Source: a virus
Reading direction: 5' to 3' (one strand)
DNA: 64,000 bases
Virus record (IMG/VR): IMGVR_UViG_3300010354_000001
Coordinates: 1 to 64,000 of that record
Part shown: positions 17,352 to 26,103 of the stretch, in pieces
Numbering within the stretch: the first letter of the stretch is position 1
How the letters are laid out: every line of letters begins with the position of its first letter
Notes under the pieces: model-generated
Seen by the model: only the letters and a program-made list of their open reading frames with translations
What the model was told of the DNA's origin: nothing
Database searches by the model: none
Translations under genes and position numbers: made by a program

Positions 17352-17770
17352 GTCACCACCCTAGATAATACTGAATTAATCTGTGTTTTAAAATAATGCT
17401 CAGCAACATTTTTTATATTTCTGTAGATAGGCCTGTTCAACTCTTCATCTAGAAATTGAGCATAAAAAGCTTCTGGGCTAGTAGATATTTTACCAGTTAT
17501 TTCGTAAGGCGTAGGAGTTAAGCTAGTAGATAACCCATTTATTAAAGTACCTGAAAGCACCGCAGGGCTTTCCCCTGGAGCTGAAGCTATATGGTCTGCT
17601 CCAAATATTCTATACACATTACCAGTTTTAGGTTTACGCATGTCTTCTCTAGCAAGTTTACGTGCATGTTCCGTAGACACGGCTACTGCTTTTAAAATGT
17701 CTTCATAAAGCCTTTCGCCAGCTTCTTCTGTGAAAGAGGAGTTATTTATATGTACTTGAAGATCAATCAT
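17348..17770 (-). CDS. HK97 gp10-like tail completion protein
   Basis: A 140-residue protein with a helical N-terminal half (YEDILKAVAVSTEHARKLAREDM) followed by APGESPAVLSGTLINGLSTSL and AFYAQFLDEELNRP. This order, a helix then a P-x-x-SG-L-x-x-S segment and a Y-A-x-F/Y-LE-x-G-like segment, is typical of HK97 gp10-type neck proteins. Overlaps both neighbours by a few bases. Confidence 0.65.
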   Translation of the reverse strand: MIDLQVHINNSSFTEEAGERLYEDILKAVAVSTEHARKLAREDMRKPKTGNVYRIFGADHIASAPGESPAVLSGTLINGLSTSLTPTPYEITGKISTSPEAFYAQFLDEELNRPIYRNIKNVAEHYFKTQINSVLSRVVT

Positions 17771-18224
17771 TGAAGAACCCAGGGTTATCTGGAATATTTA
17801 CAGAGTCTATTTTTTCAACCTCAGATATATCTATATCTGTAGTATCATTAACCTCAATTGTAGCTAGGACTTGAAACCCACGCTCTTTAGCAGATCTGTT
17901 ATCCATCACTTGGTGAATCATATACATCTTGTCTCTATAAATGACGTAGTCTGATTTCTCCATAATTTCTACATCAGGAGCTTTACGAATACTAAAATTA
18001 ATCTGCAATTCTTTAAGGAAAGGTTCAGCAGTTCCAGTAGTGGCTATCTCTGCTATTTCTGTCTTTGCGTAGCATTTCCTTATTACTTGAAAAGTACGAT
18101 TAAATTCAGTATTAGATCCAGTTGTCTTCGGAGTTAGTTTAGCCCTAACTATAGTGATAGGATTAGTCAGCTCAGAAACTTTTGGAACTTTAGTAAAGAG
18201 CCAACGCTCTCCAAAGGATGTCAT
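17763..18224 (-). CDS. Head-tail joining protein
   Basis: A 153-residue protein. A beta-rich middle with DYVIYRDKMYMIHQVMDNRSAKERGFQVLATIEV resembles head-tail joining (head closure) proteins, where a small barrel domain seals the connector. The gene lies between the gp6-like connector and the gp10-like protein, the expected place. The match is weak at sequence level. Confidence 0.6.
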   Translation of the reverse strand: MTSFGERWLFTKVPKVSELTNPITIVRAKLTPKTTGSNTEFNRTFQVIRKCYAKTEIAEIATTGTAEPFLKELQINFSIRKAPDVEIMEKSDYVIYRDKMYMIHQVMDNRSAKERGFQVLATIEVNDTTDIDISEVEKIDSVNIPDNPGFFND

Positions 18225-18790
18225 CCGTAATACCTATAATTCGCAGACGGTCTATACAGCTTAGTAGGTATAGGGATATCCGCTTTGTCGTACATATGTA
18301 CGGCTAAAGATTTTATGTTATTCTGCACTATAGATGGGATATTTTCGGTAGTCCAGCCTATGTTGCAATAAATTTCTAAATATTCTCTGCCGTTAAGCTT
18401 GTATCTGTTATTGTTTTGCAGTTTAACAATATTAGAGACAATGTCAAAAGTATAGTCTGTAGTTACTTGCAAAGTATCGTAAGTACCATCGCTTTTAATA
18501 GCTCTGATCTCACTGACAGTATTAACAGGGATAGACTGGAAACTAAACCCTTTATTTAGTTCTAATTTATCTGGATCTTCGTTAATATATCCTTGAGTAG
18601 CTAGCCTAACTCTTTTAACAGCAGTGCATTTAGTAATAGGGAACTTAAGATACTTTTCTAATTCAGATATACAAGAAGCTTCTAAGTCAGCTAGCATCTC
18701 ATCGTGTTCGCCCCAATCTATACGCAAAACAGATTTTAACTCGCTTAAGTCGAGTAGGCTAGTTACTTCTCTAGTTAGGACTTTGAACAT
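18221..18790 (-). CDS. Head-tail connector (gp6-like)
   Basis: A 189-residue protein with the connector pattern LLDLSELKSVLRIDWGEHDEMLADLEASCISELEKYL at the N-terminus and NGREYLEIYCNIGWTTENIPSIVQNNIKSLAVHMYDKADIP at the C-terminus. gp6-like rings sit under the portal and start the neck. It overlaps its downstream neighbour by 4 bases (ATGA type) and touches the upstream gene. Confidence 0.8.
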   Translation of the reverse strand: MFKVLTREVTSLLDLSELKSVLRIDWGEHDEMLADLEASCISELEKYLKFPITKCTAVKRVRLATQGYINEDPDKLELNKGFSFQSIPVNTVSEIRAIKSDGTYDTLQVTTDYTFDIVSNIVKLQNNNRYKLNGREYLEIYCNIGWTTENIPSIVQNNIKSLAVHMYDKADIPIPTKLYRPSANYRYYG

Positions 18791-19221
18791 TAATCTACTT
18801 TTGTTTCCTCAGCAGCTTCGTCTTTAGTCTCTTCTTTAGCTTCCTCAGTTTCTACTTTAACTTCCTCAGATCCTTTGGTTTTGCCTCTAGGTGCTGGCTT
18901 AGGTTTAGCGTTAGCTCCAATATCAGCAGCAAAGTTACTTTTCACAGCTTCTTTTTCTGCCTCTTCTTTCTCGTCCTCGACTAACTCAGTAACAGTTTTA
19001 GTGGTAAGTAATAATCTTTCGATCTTAGGGGAGATAGCTGTACCTCCAATGAAAGTAGTAGCTGTTACGTACTTGTTAGGGCTGTTTTTGAATTTTTCAT
19101 AAAGATCCTTAGATATTTCTACAGGTGTACCTTTAGTTAAAGTGATTCCTTCTACAGTTTGACTTTGGTCTATAGAGTAATTTAACTCGGCAAAATATGT
19201 TTTAATTTTTTTCTCAATCAT
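18790..19221 (-). CDS. Small protein with acidic low-complexity tail, head-neck module
   Basis: About 143 residues from the ATG at 19221 (a longer frame from 19239 is possible). Residues 1-95 are a compact mixed alpha/beta part. The rest is Glu/Lys/Ala-rich and ends in a run of acidic residues (EETKDEAAEETKVD). I recognise no family. The promoter motif at 19228 overlaps the longer frame, which favours the shorter start, but neither start has a clear ribosome binding site. Confidence 0.55.
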   Translation of the reverse strand: MIEKKIKTYFAELNYSIDQSQTVEGITLTKGTPVEISKDLYEKFKNSPNKYVTATTFIGGTAISPKIERLLLTTKTVTELVEDEKEEAEKEAVKSNFAADIGANAKPKPAPRGKTKGSEEVKVETEEAKEETKDEAAEETKVD

Positions 19222-19225
19222 GCTA

Positions 19226-19238
19226 TAATTATACTCCA
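19226..19238 (-). promoter_or_regulatory. Putative late promoter, GGAGTATAATT motif
   Basis: Minus-strand GGAGTATAATTAT with TATAAT at 19228-19233. It follows the capsid terminator and would restart transcription of the neck genes. Confidence 0.55.
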
Positions 19239-19257
19239 TGAGTCACTGGTCTCCAAA

Positions 19258-19292
19258 TAAAAAAGGTGCGAAGAGAACTTCACACCTTTTAA
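19258..19292 (-). terminator. Rho-independent terminator after the capsid gene
   Basis: On the minus strand AAAAGGTGTGAAG-TTCT-CTTCGCACCTTTT forms a 13-bp hairpin with one G-T pair, followed by more T. It lies 20 bases after the capsid stop and should lower expression of the neck genes relative to the capsid. Confidence 0.85.
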
Positions 19293-19312
19293 CAAATAGT
19301 ATTTTAAGTAAA

Positions 19313-20311
19313 TTAAGAAAGTGTTTGGTAAACAACTCCTTTAAGTTCTTCCCAACCTAGACCGTAGTTAGCGTGAACAAATAGGTTTTGTCTATCTAAG
19401 TACTTGTCGTAGTCAGTTAAGAATCGCATAGATTCAGTGTGTGGAGCGAATATCATATTCTTAGGGTTTGTAAGTAGGATTACTCCTTCAGGGATGAACT
19501 CATCGCCGATAACAGGGATACCGTTAAGAGCGACTGGAGCTCTACCGTTGTGATAAGTATCTCCAAGTGGAGTTAATCTCTTACCTAAAGCAGATCTTAA
19601 ACGTAGTAAGTTTTTAGCAGACATGATGAACGCCATATCTTCTGAGGCTGAGAAGTACTCAGATGCCAAGCTAGTAAGCATAGCTTCTAATACTTTTTCG
19701 ATTATAGGGTTAACTATATCAAACGCAGCGTTTAGAGTAACTGATCCTGCTGGATTAACTTGTGCAGTTACAGGGTTGTTAGCTGCTTGTTTGATCCAAC
19801 CATCGAATTTTCTCATTACTGCTTGCTTGTTAGCGTTAGCATCAACGAACGCAGTGTCAGCTAATAACAAGTTAGATAAGATGTTAGATGATAGTTTTTT
19901 GTAGAATAAATCTTCGTGCTTTCTGATTAATAGAGCTGACCCACCATTAATATCTCTCATAGCTTCGTGTGTGATGAATGTAGCTGCAGAAATATCTTTT
20001 GGTGATAGATCTACATAACCGAAAGAAGATGTGCTATACTGACCAGAAGTAGGAGCGGTATTTTCAGTCTTCGCATAAAGAACCCAGTCGTCAAATAAGA
20101 TTTTAGGGATTCTGAAGTTAGGGCCGTTTAGAACTTCTGTTCTAACTACACTTAAAAGTGTCGGGCTTAGGACTAACTGAGAAATAAAATCTTGTTTTAC
20201 TTCTAAAGGGATATTAACCCCAGCAGCACTACCTACTGTGCTAAGTAAACCATCTTTTTGTAAGGTTTCCTTATCTTTAATTATAATGTCTAGTATGTTT
20301 TCGTTTGGCAT
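19313..20311 (-). CDS. Major capsid protein (HK97 fold)
   Basis: A 332-residue capsid protein. The segment PLEVKQDFISQLVLSPTLLSVVRTEVLNGPNFRIPKI, then a long E-loop-like strand (VLYAKTENTAPTSGQYSTSSFGYVDLSPKDISAATFITHEAMRD), and at the C-terminus LRLRSALGKRLTPLGDTYHNGRAPVALNGIPVIGDEFIP are typical of HK97-fold capsids in phages with XkdF-type proteases. It is followed by a strong terminator, as expected for the most abundant product. A GGAG-type ribosome site precedes the ATG. Confidence 0.9.
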   Translation of the reverse strand: MPNENILDIIIKDKETLQKDGLLSTVGSAAGVNIPLEVKQDFISQLVLSPTLLSVVRTEVLNGPNFRIPKILFDDWVLYAKTENTAPTSGQYSTSSFGYVDLSPKDISAATFITHEAMRDINGGSALLIRKHEDLFYKKLSSNILSNLLLADTAFVDANANKQAVMRKFDGWIKQAANNPVTAQVNPAGSVTLNAAFDIVNPIIEKVLEAMLTSLASEYFSASEDMAFIMSAKNLLRLRSALGKRLTPLGDTYHNGRAPVALNGIPVIGDEFIPEGVILLTNPKNMIFAPHTESMRFLTDYDKYLDRQNLFVHANYGLGWEELKGVVYQTLS

Positions 20312-20325
20312 AATTTTCTCCTGGT

Positions 20326-21270
20326 CTATTTTAATTGCTCGCAGATTGATAGAAACGCACTTTTTCTTACGTTTCCTTTGGCTTCCTCTTTAGTATCCGC
20401 TTTGGTAGCTTCTATTTCAGAAGAATTTGATCCTAGTTTTGAATCCTCAACACTCTTAATAAGAGTCTCGTACTTAACTTGTGACTCTTTAGCTTGAGTT
20501 TCAAACTTCTCAGTTTTAGCTAACAATTCAGCAAACTTACCCTCGTAAGCTTCTAAAGCCTCTTTAGCTTTAGCTATCTCTTTAGCTAGTTCTGCATTTT
20601 CAGTTTTGATAGTTTCTAAAGCTTTTTCAGCTTCTTCTAATTTACTTTCTACAGAAGGAGTAGCAACTTCGTCTACTTTGATCTCTTCTTTTACTTCTTC
20701 TTTAATCTCTTCTTTTACTTCTTCAACTTCATCTTTCTTAAGATTAGTTAGAGCAGATTCTAAAGTTTTGATTAATTTATCTATTGTTTTGCTCATATTT
20801 ATTTCGTCTTGATCTATTATCTGATCTGCTAAAAGTGTACTACAAGTTTTTTCAGCTATAGAATCCTCGTCTTCTTCGTCCTCGTCTTCGTCTTCCTCGT
20901 CTTCGTCATCAGACGTAATTCTTGGGTCGTTAACCCAAATAGTAAATCCCTCACCTTTAATCTCAGTGAGTTTTTCTTCCACGTTAAAATCCTTAGAGTA
21001 TATGATGTACTGTTCGTTCTCTACAGACCAAGCAGACTCATCGTAAATATCAGCATCGTCAAAGTTCTTCTCCACAAAAGCCATACCAACATTCATGTCG
21101 GTAAAAGCTATTTTCTTAATTTCAGTTCCAGTTTTTCTTTCTGATTTTAAGGTAAATCTTTTTTGATTAGCTCCACGATTAACTAAGCTGATTTTTACTG
21201 GATCAGCATCCTCTATCATATTTACTGTTCTTGCGTAAACCATTTTTTTAGGCTTCATGTTTAACCTCAA
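20326..21270 (-). CDS. XkdF-related / scaffolding-like protein
   Basis: A 314-residue protein in three parts. Residues 1-110 begin MKPKKMVYARTVNMIEDADPVKISLVNRGANQKRFTLKSE, like the part of XkdF-type proteins after the protease domain. Residues 122-140 are an Asp/Glu-only linker. Residues 155-280 are a long coiled coil (KLEEAEKALETIKTENAELAKEIAKAKEALEAY) of the scaffolding type. It overlaps the protease gene by 23 bases and precedes the capsid gene, so protease and scaffold are split over two genes. Scaffold cleavage by the upstream protease is inferred. Confidence 0.75.
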   Translation of the reverse strand: MRLNMKPKKMVYARTVNMIEDADPVKISLVNRGANQKRFTLKSERKTGTEIKKIAFTDMNVGMAFVEKNFDDADIYDESAWSVENEQYIIYSKDFNVEEKLTEIKGEGFTIWVNDPRITSDDEDEEDEDEDEEDEDSIAEKTCSTLLADQIIDQDEINMSKTIDKLIKTLESALTNLKKDEVEEVKEEIKEEVKEEIKVDEVATPSVESKLEEAEKALETIKTENAELAKEIAKAKEALEAYEGKFAELLAKTEKFETQAKESQVKYETLIKSVEDSKLGSNSSEIEATKADTKEEAKGNVRKSAFLSICEQLK

Positions 21271-21868
21271 ATCTATGTGCGTGACCGTTAGTTATGTCTG
21301 TGGCAGAAGTTCCAGACATAGTGTGCGAGTGTCCTTTATCCTCGCTTGTGTAACCTTTGACAATCAAACCAGCCCCATCAAACTCTGCATAGAACACGTG
21401 TGAGTGTCCCTCAGTATCCTCTGTTACCCCAGTAGCGTAAGCTACAGACTCAAAAGGAACTACTGTAGGAATAGTGTAAGCTTTAACCTCATAACTAAAT
21501 CCGTTAAGAATACCACGTTTAGCTAGATCCCAAACCGCATCATCCTCTATCTTTATAGCTACTATCCAAGAGCCTTCTTTAAAATCTAAATCTCCTTTTC
21601 TAGCAATAAAACTTTCTACTGGGTAAGCATTAATAGCTTGCTGGTTATGTTGAATGTCTATTACTTTAGATAGGTCTGGCAACTTTAAAAATTTATACGC
21701 TAGCTTTTCTATCTCTATAGAAGTCATCATGTCTCCATGTGCATCTACTACGTTAGGTTCGTATACTAAACCGTAAGCTATTTTCTTTTCGTCTGAGAAC
21801 TTTTTAAGTTCAAGTTTGTTACCTTCAGGCATATCCCTAAGTGTACTATCGTGTAGTAACACTACCAT
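21248..21868 (-). CDS. XkdF-like prohead protease
   Basis: A 206-residue protein with the XkdF-type core KIAYGLVYEPNVVDAHGDMMTSIEIEKLAYKFL, then IDIQHNQQAINAYPVESFIARKGD and AKRGILNGFSYEVKAY. The His in IDIQHNQ and the Ser in GFSYE are candidates for the catalytic pair of prohead proteases. The C-terminal 70 residues carry three HSH/HAH histidine clusters (GHSHVF, GHSHTM, GHAHRF) at regular spacing, perhaps a metal site. The start overlaps the minor head gene by 23 bases. Confidence 0.82.
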   Translation of the reverse strand: MVVLLHDSTLRDMPEGNKLELKKFSDEKKIAYGLVYEPNVVDAHGDMMTSIEIEKLAYKFLKLPDLSKVIDIQHNQQAINAYPVESFIARKGDLDFKEGSWIVAIKIEDDAVWDLAKRGILNGFSYEVKAYTIPTVVPFESVAYATGVTEDTEGHSHVFYAEFDGAGLIVKGYTSEDKGHSHTMSGTSATDITNGHAHRFEVKHEA

Positions 21869-22769
21869 CTGACCCTACTAACGTAGATCTGCAATTAGGA
21901 TGGTACATACCAGGCACAGGAACGCCTGCATCCTGCAAACTATCTTTATCTATATAAGGATTTACTCTTGTGGAAATCTCAGGACTAGTAGAGTAATAAG
22001 ATCTCATTCCTATTAATGAAGTATCTACTCTATATATGTTGCCATCTAGACTAGTACATATTTCAGTAGTTTTATCGTCTAAAACTGCATCGTATCTATA
22101 ATAAATTACATTAGCTTGACTTAGTTTTTCTAAATATGCTAAATGGTAGAATTTACTCACCTCGGAATTAGCTAACATAGAGAAGTAAGAGTTTTCATTA
22201 AAAGCTTTATTTATATACTCCTCTGTTAAGTTTTCGACATTCTCTATTCTAGGTATAAGTATTCTTCTAGCAAAATTATCCGCATAAAATACAGCCTTTT
22301 CTACTATGTTATTTACATATCTATCAACACCTATAGAGGTCTCGTTATTAAGAAGTGAGTTATATACTGAGTTACTTATAACTCCACGAAGTCTAGCTAA
22401 TCTTATAGAGTCATCTACTGCTATTTTAAATAGCTCGCTAAAGAATTTGGATAATTCAGATCTGTCACTGTTAGTAATAATCGCAGTATTTCTAAGCCTG
22501 TCTAAATTATTAGTTAAAAATACTCTAGACTGCGGAGATATTTGATTTGTTTTAATGCCTCTAATAATCTCAGCTTTTATAGTTTCAGTTCTAGTTATAA
22601 ATAGTCCAGCCAAGAAAGCTGCTAACTCCTTCTCTCTAGCTGTAATATTTTCTACTTGTCTTTCTTCCTGCTTTCTAAAAATACTAAAGACAGACATATC
22701 TCTCTCAAATTTATACGTATTGGATTTTTCTATACCGTCTTTATAGTCTTGGCTTCTGAATAAATACAT
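21846..22769 (-). CDS. Minor head protein (SPP1 gp7 / Mu gpF-like)
   Basis: A 307-residue phage head morphogenesis protein. The diagnostic part is the C-terminal third: VIYYRYDAVLDDKTTEICTSLDGNIYRVD, then GVPVPGMYHPNCRSTLVG. Cys and His residues there resemble the toxin-like fold described for this family. In SPP1 the homologue binds the portal and DNA. Lies directly after the portal gene with a 1-base gap. Confidence 0.88.
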   Translation of the reverse strand: MYLFRSQDYKDGIEKSNTYKFERDMSVFSIFRKQEERQVENITAREKELAAFLAGLFITRTETIKAEIIRGIKTNQISPQSRVFLTNNLDRLRNTAIITNSDRSELSKFFSELFKIAVDDSIRLARLRGVISNSVYNSLLNNETSIGVDRYVNNIVEKAVFYADNFARRILIPRIENVENLTEEYINKAFNENSYFSMLANSEVSKFYHLAYLEKLSQANVIYYRYDAVLDDKTTEICTSLDGNIYRVDTSLIGMRSYYSTSPEISTRVNPYIDKDSLQDAGVPVPGMYHPNCRSTLVGSDGSVTTR

Positions 22770-22770
22770 A

Positions 22771-24525
22771 TTAAGATTGTTGTCTTACTTGAGCATCCAT
22801 AGTTCCATTGTCTTGAACTATAGAACTATCTGCAGGAATAACTCCCTGCTCCAAGAATGACTCAAAGTCTTCGTTTGTAATTATTTTTCCTTCATTAGCT
22901 AAACTCTCTAAATAAGATTTAAAACTATCTCTTACTGAAGTAGCAGGGATAGATCCCCAGAAACTTGTGATGTTTGGAATCTCGGTATTTAGGGTATTAT
23001 TTAAGATATTGATAATCATGTTAGGGGTAAACGCACCACTAGCAATACCGTAGCGAATAGCCGTAAATATAGAATCTTGCTTCATTACGTTAGTGGGTCT
23101 GAATTTAAGACTCCAATGTTTATCTGTAAATCCATCATCGTCTACTAAGATAACTCTGGATATAAAATCCTCTAACTTTTTGCGTAAAGGTGCAAATACT
23201 TCAGCCTCAGCAGCAAGTATAGCTACTTCCGCAGCAGCTCTATCTCTAGCTTCGGATAAACCTATCAGTATAGGATCTATTCTAAAAGAACTCATAATAG
23301 TTCTGTTAGCAGCATCTTTATATTTCTGGAATATAGCATCGTCTTGACGTACATCACCTAAAGGTTTGATATCTAGTTTAGGTACAGGTATAGCCCCATC
23401 GTCAGATGCAGCATCCTCATCTCCTACCGCCTCAAGGAATAGAATATTATTAAAAGATTTCCCACCTCTTAAATTCTCAAAAGCTTGTGTAATTTGATTA
23501 TATGAGTTTTCGGTAAGTCCTCCGCCCGCAGTTAAAACTACCATAGCAGGTATCATGTTGTTTTGGAAGAAGGATAAGTTTACTTCGTTGCAGAGCTTAG
23601 AGCCTAGTATAGCTGTTAGCTGGTTAATCCAGACAGGGTGGGCATATAGACTATCAGGTTCATAATCAGTGATTTCGTAAATCTCTGTAGCTAATTTTCC
23701 ACCTCTGGCTAGAAAATTCGGTAAATCTGTTACTACTTGTCCTGTAGCAGAGTCTATGTCTCTCGGATCTTCAAATTCTTTAAAGTAAGTATAAGTTTTA
23801 GGGTTTCCAGCAGTGACTTGAGCGAATCTTCTAAAATACCTATCTACTGGAAGTTCTCTAATTTTCCCGTATCTTTTTAGTTTGCTTTTAACTACTACTG
23901 GCTTTTCGTCTTTCGCAGTTTTTCTCATAGTAACCGCAGGTACATGGTACAGAGCTAATACTTTAGACTTAGCTTTTGCTTCTATCTCATCTACAACATT
24001 TCCACGAACTACTTCTATATAAGCTCTGTTGAGCATTGCAAAGTCAGTAACTAGAGCATCAAAAAACTCATGCCCATATTTATCTGGGTTTGGGTTATCT
24101 AACAAGTCTTGGAAAAATTCTTTCTTAAGTTTTACGTCAGCATTTTCTTGCTCTTCTGCCCTGCCTATGTAGTTAAGGGAGTAGCCATTACCTACTGCAT
24201 TTACTTGAATACATTTAATGGTTTGTTTTAATACATCGTTAGTATTAACTAGGACTACTAATTTTCTAGGGTGAAAGTCAGGCTCTACTACACTGAAAGC
24301 AGAGGTAGAACCTCTAGTAATTTCTGTAGGATCTGGGTCTTGTCTTGAATATTTAAAAATGTCTTGTTTGACTGAATCCACTAGAGGATCGTCTATCCTA
24401 GTAGAGACTCCCTTCATCTTATCTCTAGCTTTGCTTTTAAGGTAGGAATCAACTACCTCTCGCCTTATCCTATCTTCTTCGCTAAGAGGAGCTACTTTAT
24501 TTATATTTTTTCTTTGTCTAGCCAT
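22771..24525 (-). CDS. Portal protein
   Basis: A 584-residue portal. Family signs are FHPRKLVVLVNTNDVLKQTIKCIQVNAVGNGYSL near residue 85, PNPDKYGHEFFDALVTDFAMLNRAYIEVVRGN, VWINQLTAILGSKLCNEVNLSFFQNNMIPAMVVL, and IMSSFRIDPILIGLSEARDRAAAEVAILAAEAEVF in the clip/stem region. The order portal, minor head protein, protease, scaffold, capsid is standard. Terminase normally lies upstream of the portal, but here there is only a small zinc-site protein. Confidence 0.93.
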   Translation of the reverse strand: MARQRKNINKVAPLSEEDRIRREVVDSYLKSKARDKMKGVSTRIDDPLVDSVKQDIFKYSRQDPDPTEITRGSTSAFSVVEPDFHPRKLVVLVNTNDVLKQTIKCIQVNAVGNGYSLNYIGRAEEQENADVKLKKEFFQDLLDNPNPDKYGHEFFDALVTDFAMLNRAYIEVVRGNVVDEIEAKAKSKVLALYHVPAVTMRKTAKDEKPVVVKSKLKRYGKIRELPVDRYFRRFAQVTAGNPKTYTYFKEFEDPRDIDSATGQVVTDLPNFLARGGKLATEIYEITDYEPDSLYAHPVWINQLTAILGSKLCNEVNLSFFQNNMIPAMVVLTAGGGLTENSYNQITQAFENLRGGKSFNNILFLEAVGDEDAASDDGAIPVPKLDIKPLGDVRQDDAIFQKYKDAANRTIMSSFRIDPILIGLSEARDRAAAEVAILAAEAEVFAPLRKKLEDFISRVILVDDDGFTDKHWSLKFRPTNVMKQDSIFTAIRYGIASGAFTPNMIINILNNTLNTEIPNITSFWGSIPATSVRDSFKSYLESLANEGKIITNEDFESFLEQGVIPADSSIVQDNGTMDAQVRQQS

Positions 24526-24537
24526 GCTACTATATTG

Positions 24538-24933
24538 TTACTCGCAAATTCGTTCTATTACTTCCATAGAGTATGCCTGAAGTGCGGTATGTATAGAACT
24601 TTTAAAATCAGCACTACACAAGGTACTAAATCTAGGATCATCGAATATTAAAACTAATTTTTTTTGGGTTAAGGCTTTGTCAGCCGTATGAACTATATCT
24701 ACATAAAGTCTTGTTTGAGCATCTAAAAAAGCTAAGGATTCTTTATCTGTTGTTGGTTTCCATTTAGCTTTAACTCCCTCATAATAAGAATGTTTTTCAT
24801 CGCAAGCATCTGAACAGAATATATGTTTTTTAGCTTCTTGGTATTGCTGGAGCTTCTTTACTCCTAGAGGGGTACATTCTGCACCACAGTAGGTACAGTT
24901 GGGGATGAATAATTTACTTTTGTAATTCGACAT
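24538..24933 (-). CDS. Small Cys-rich protein upstream of portal
   Basis: A 131-residue protein with a likely zinc site: NCTYCGAEC near the N-terminus and IFCSDACDEKH 25 residues later, a treble-clef-like arrangement. The rest is helical. I do not recognise a family. It is the first gene after the promoter motif at 24951 and lies where a small terminase might be expected, but nothing in the sequence supports that role. Confidence 0.6.
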   Translation of the reverse strand: MSNYKSKLFIPNCTYCGAECTPLGVKKLQQYQEAKKHIFCSDACDEKHSYYEGVKAKWKPTTDKESLAFLDAQTRLYVDIVHTADKALTQKKLVLIFDDPRFSTLCSADFKSSIHTALQAYSMEVIERICE

Positions 24934-24948
24934 ACGTATTTCTGCACG

Positions 24949-24961
24949 TAATTATACCTCG
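24949..24961 (-). promoter_or_regulatory. Putative late promoter, GAGGTATAATT motif
   Basis: Minus-strand GAGGTATAATTAC with TATAAT at 24951-24956. It drives the head operon. A plus-strand TATACT at 24969-24974 lies next to it, so this is a divergent promoter region. Confidence 0.6.
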
Positions 24962-24965
24962 ATGT

Positions 24966-25331
24966 ATGTTATACTTGAATCAGGTGCAAATAACTGATTT
25001 ACTAACCATAAAAAACAATAACTTTAACCCTATAAAGCATAGAGAGTTATTAGCTAAGGACGTAAGATACCAAATAGATATTGATTTAATGGCCACTAAT
25101 GTAGCTAGGGCAGTATCTTTAATAGAGGATTATTTTTTAGATCAGGTTGCAGATGAGGTGGATTTAAGCCCCATGTTAGCCATAAAAGACAAAGATCAAT
25201 CACTACACATAATATATGTTCCTTTGGGAGATTTTACCTATACCTACAACGATAGCAAAGGACATAGTAACTGCCATATATTAATGGATGCTATAGAAGC
25301 TTACTTTAGGGTTAAGATTTTCAAAGTTTAA
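24966..25331 (+). CDS. Hypothetical protein, divergent from head operon
   Basis: Up to 121 residues, mixed alpha/beta, acidic, no recognised family. It is one of few plus-strand genes inside the structural block. The first ATG overlaps a TATACT -10-like box, so the real start is probably later; GTG at 24984 (after CAGG) is one option. It converges on the next minus-strand gene with a 4-base overlap. Confidence 0.55.
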   Translation: MLYLNQVQITDLLTIKNNNFNPIKHRELLAKDVRYQIDIDLMATNVARAVSLIEDYFLDQVADEVDLSPMLAIKDKDQSLHIIYVPLGDFTYTYNDSKGHSNCHILMDAIEAYFRVKIFKV

Positions 25332-25600
25332 ACAAACCCTTCTAAAGAACCATCTATTATATGCAGCCTACTTAGATACTTGCATTTGACAGCTTTAAAA
25401 TTATTATGCCCTTCTTGAGCTATTTTAAGTTTTATAGTTCTTGGGGAAATTACAAGTATAGGAGCACCTACTCTAACTTCTTTTTCACCTACTTTAAGTA
25501 AGTCTTCTGGTTTACATAAATAGTCGCCTTTTGCATATACTTTGTAAATTATGTACCCTTTCGAAGATAAGAATCTGAGTAAATCTCTTTTAAGAATCAT
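25328..25600 (-). CDS. Hypothetical protein, 90 aa
   Basis: A small basic protein with a beta-rich middle (EVRVGAPILVISPRTIKLKI) and no recognised family. It overlaps the upstream gene by 4 bases, so it belongs to the distal tail operon that starts at 31320. Confidence 0.55.
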   Translation of the reverse strand: MILKRDLLRFLSSKGYIIYKVYAKGDYLCKPEDLLKVGEKEVRVGAPILVISPRTIKLKIAQEGHNNFKAVKCKYLSRLHIIDGSLEGFV

Positions 25601-25959
25601 ATTAAAGGATTAGGTAATATCTTTAAATTGGAACTTGAGAAGGTCAAAGGGATAGGCACAAAGTCTGTCAAAGCTCCATACTTTAAACCAAAGCCTATGG
25701 TATAGGATTTATTCTTTTGTAGTTTATTTGAGGCAAAGTCAGAAGTATTAAAAGTTATAATTATAAACTTATTTGGGGCATCTACTACTAGCCCATTATT
25801 AGTTATAGTTTTTTCTATGACTATAGAACTTCCAGACTTTATAGTAATCTTAGCATCCGTTATTTGTGCCATAGAAGTTATAGAATAGCTGTTACTAAGT
25901 AATAGCTTAGTCATGCTAATTCTCTGGGATCGTATATCTCCTTCTAGCCTATCCATCAC
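25597..25959 (-). CDS. Hypothetical structural protein, 120 aa
   Basis: A beta-rich protein with Ser/Thr/Ile-rich strands (ITDAKITIKSGSSIVIEKTI) and no recognised family. It is linked by overlaps to genes on both sides in the distal tail operon, so a virion role is likely but unproven. Confidence 0.5.
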   Translation of the reverse strand: MMDRLEGDIRSQRISMTKLLLSNSYSITSMAQITDAKITIKSGSSIVIEKTITNNGLVVDAPNKFIIITFNTSDFASNKLQKNKSYTIGFGLKYGALTDFVPIPLTFSSSNLKILPNPLI

Positions 25960-26101
25960 AAATATCCTCTATCTCCAACTCCTCATCGAAGCTGTAGTCT
26001 ATCTCTAATTGTAGGTCGTGTTCAGGCAGGTAGTCTGGTAAGACTATTCCCCCACCCCCAGAGGGTTTAAATTCTTTTAAAGCTAACCATTTAAACCACA
26101 C
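25949..26101 (-). CDS. Small acidic protein with GTG start, 50 aa
   Basis: A GTG-started frame that begins WFKWLALKEFKPSGGGGIVL and ends in an acidic part (DYSFDEELEIEDICDG). AGGAAG lies 9 bases upstream of the GTG. It fills the gap between two structural genes and overlaps the next start by 11 bases. Function unknown. Confidence 0.55.
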   Translation of the reverse strand: MWFKWLALKEFKPSGGGGIVLPDYLPEHDLQLEIDYSFDEELEIEDICDG

Positions 26102-26103
26102 GA

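Noticed and set aside
24538-24933. Small terminase upstream of the portal
   Set aside because: The protein has a Cys-rich zinc-like site and none of the helix-turn-helix or coiled features of small terminases. Only position suggested it.
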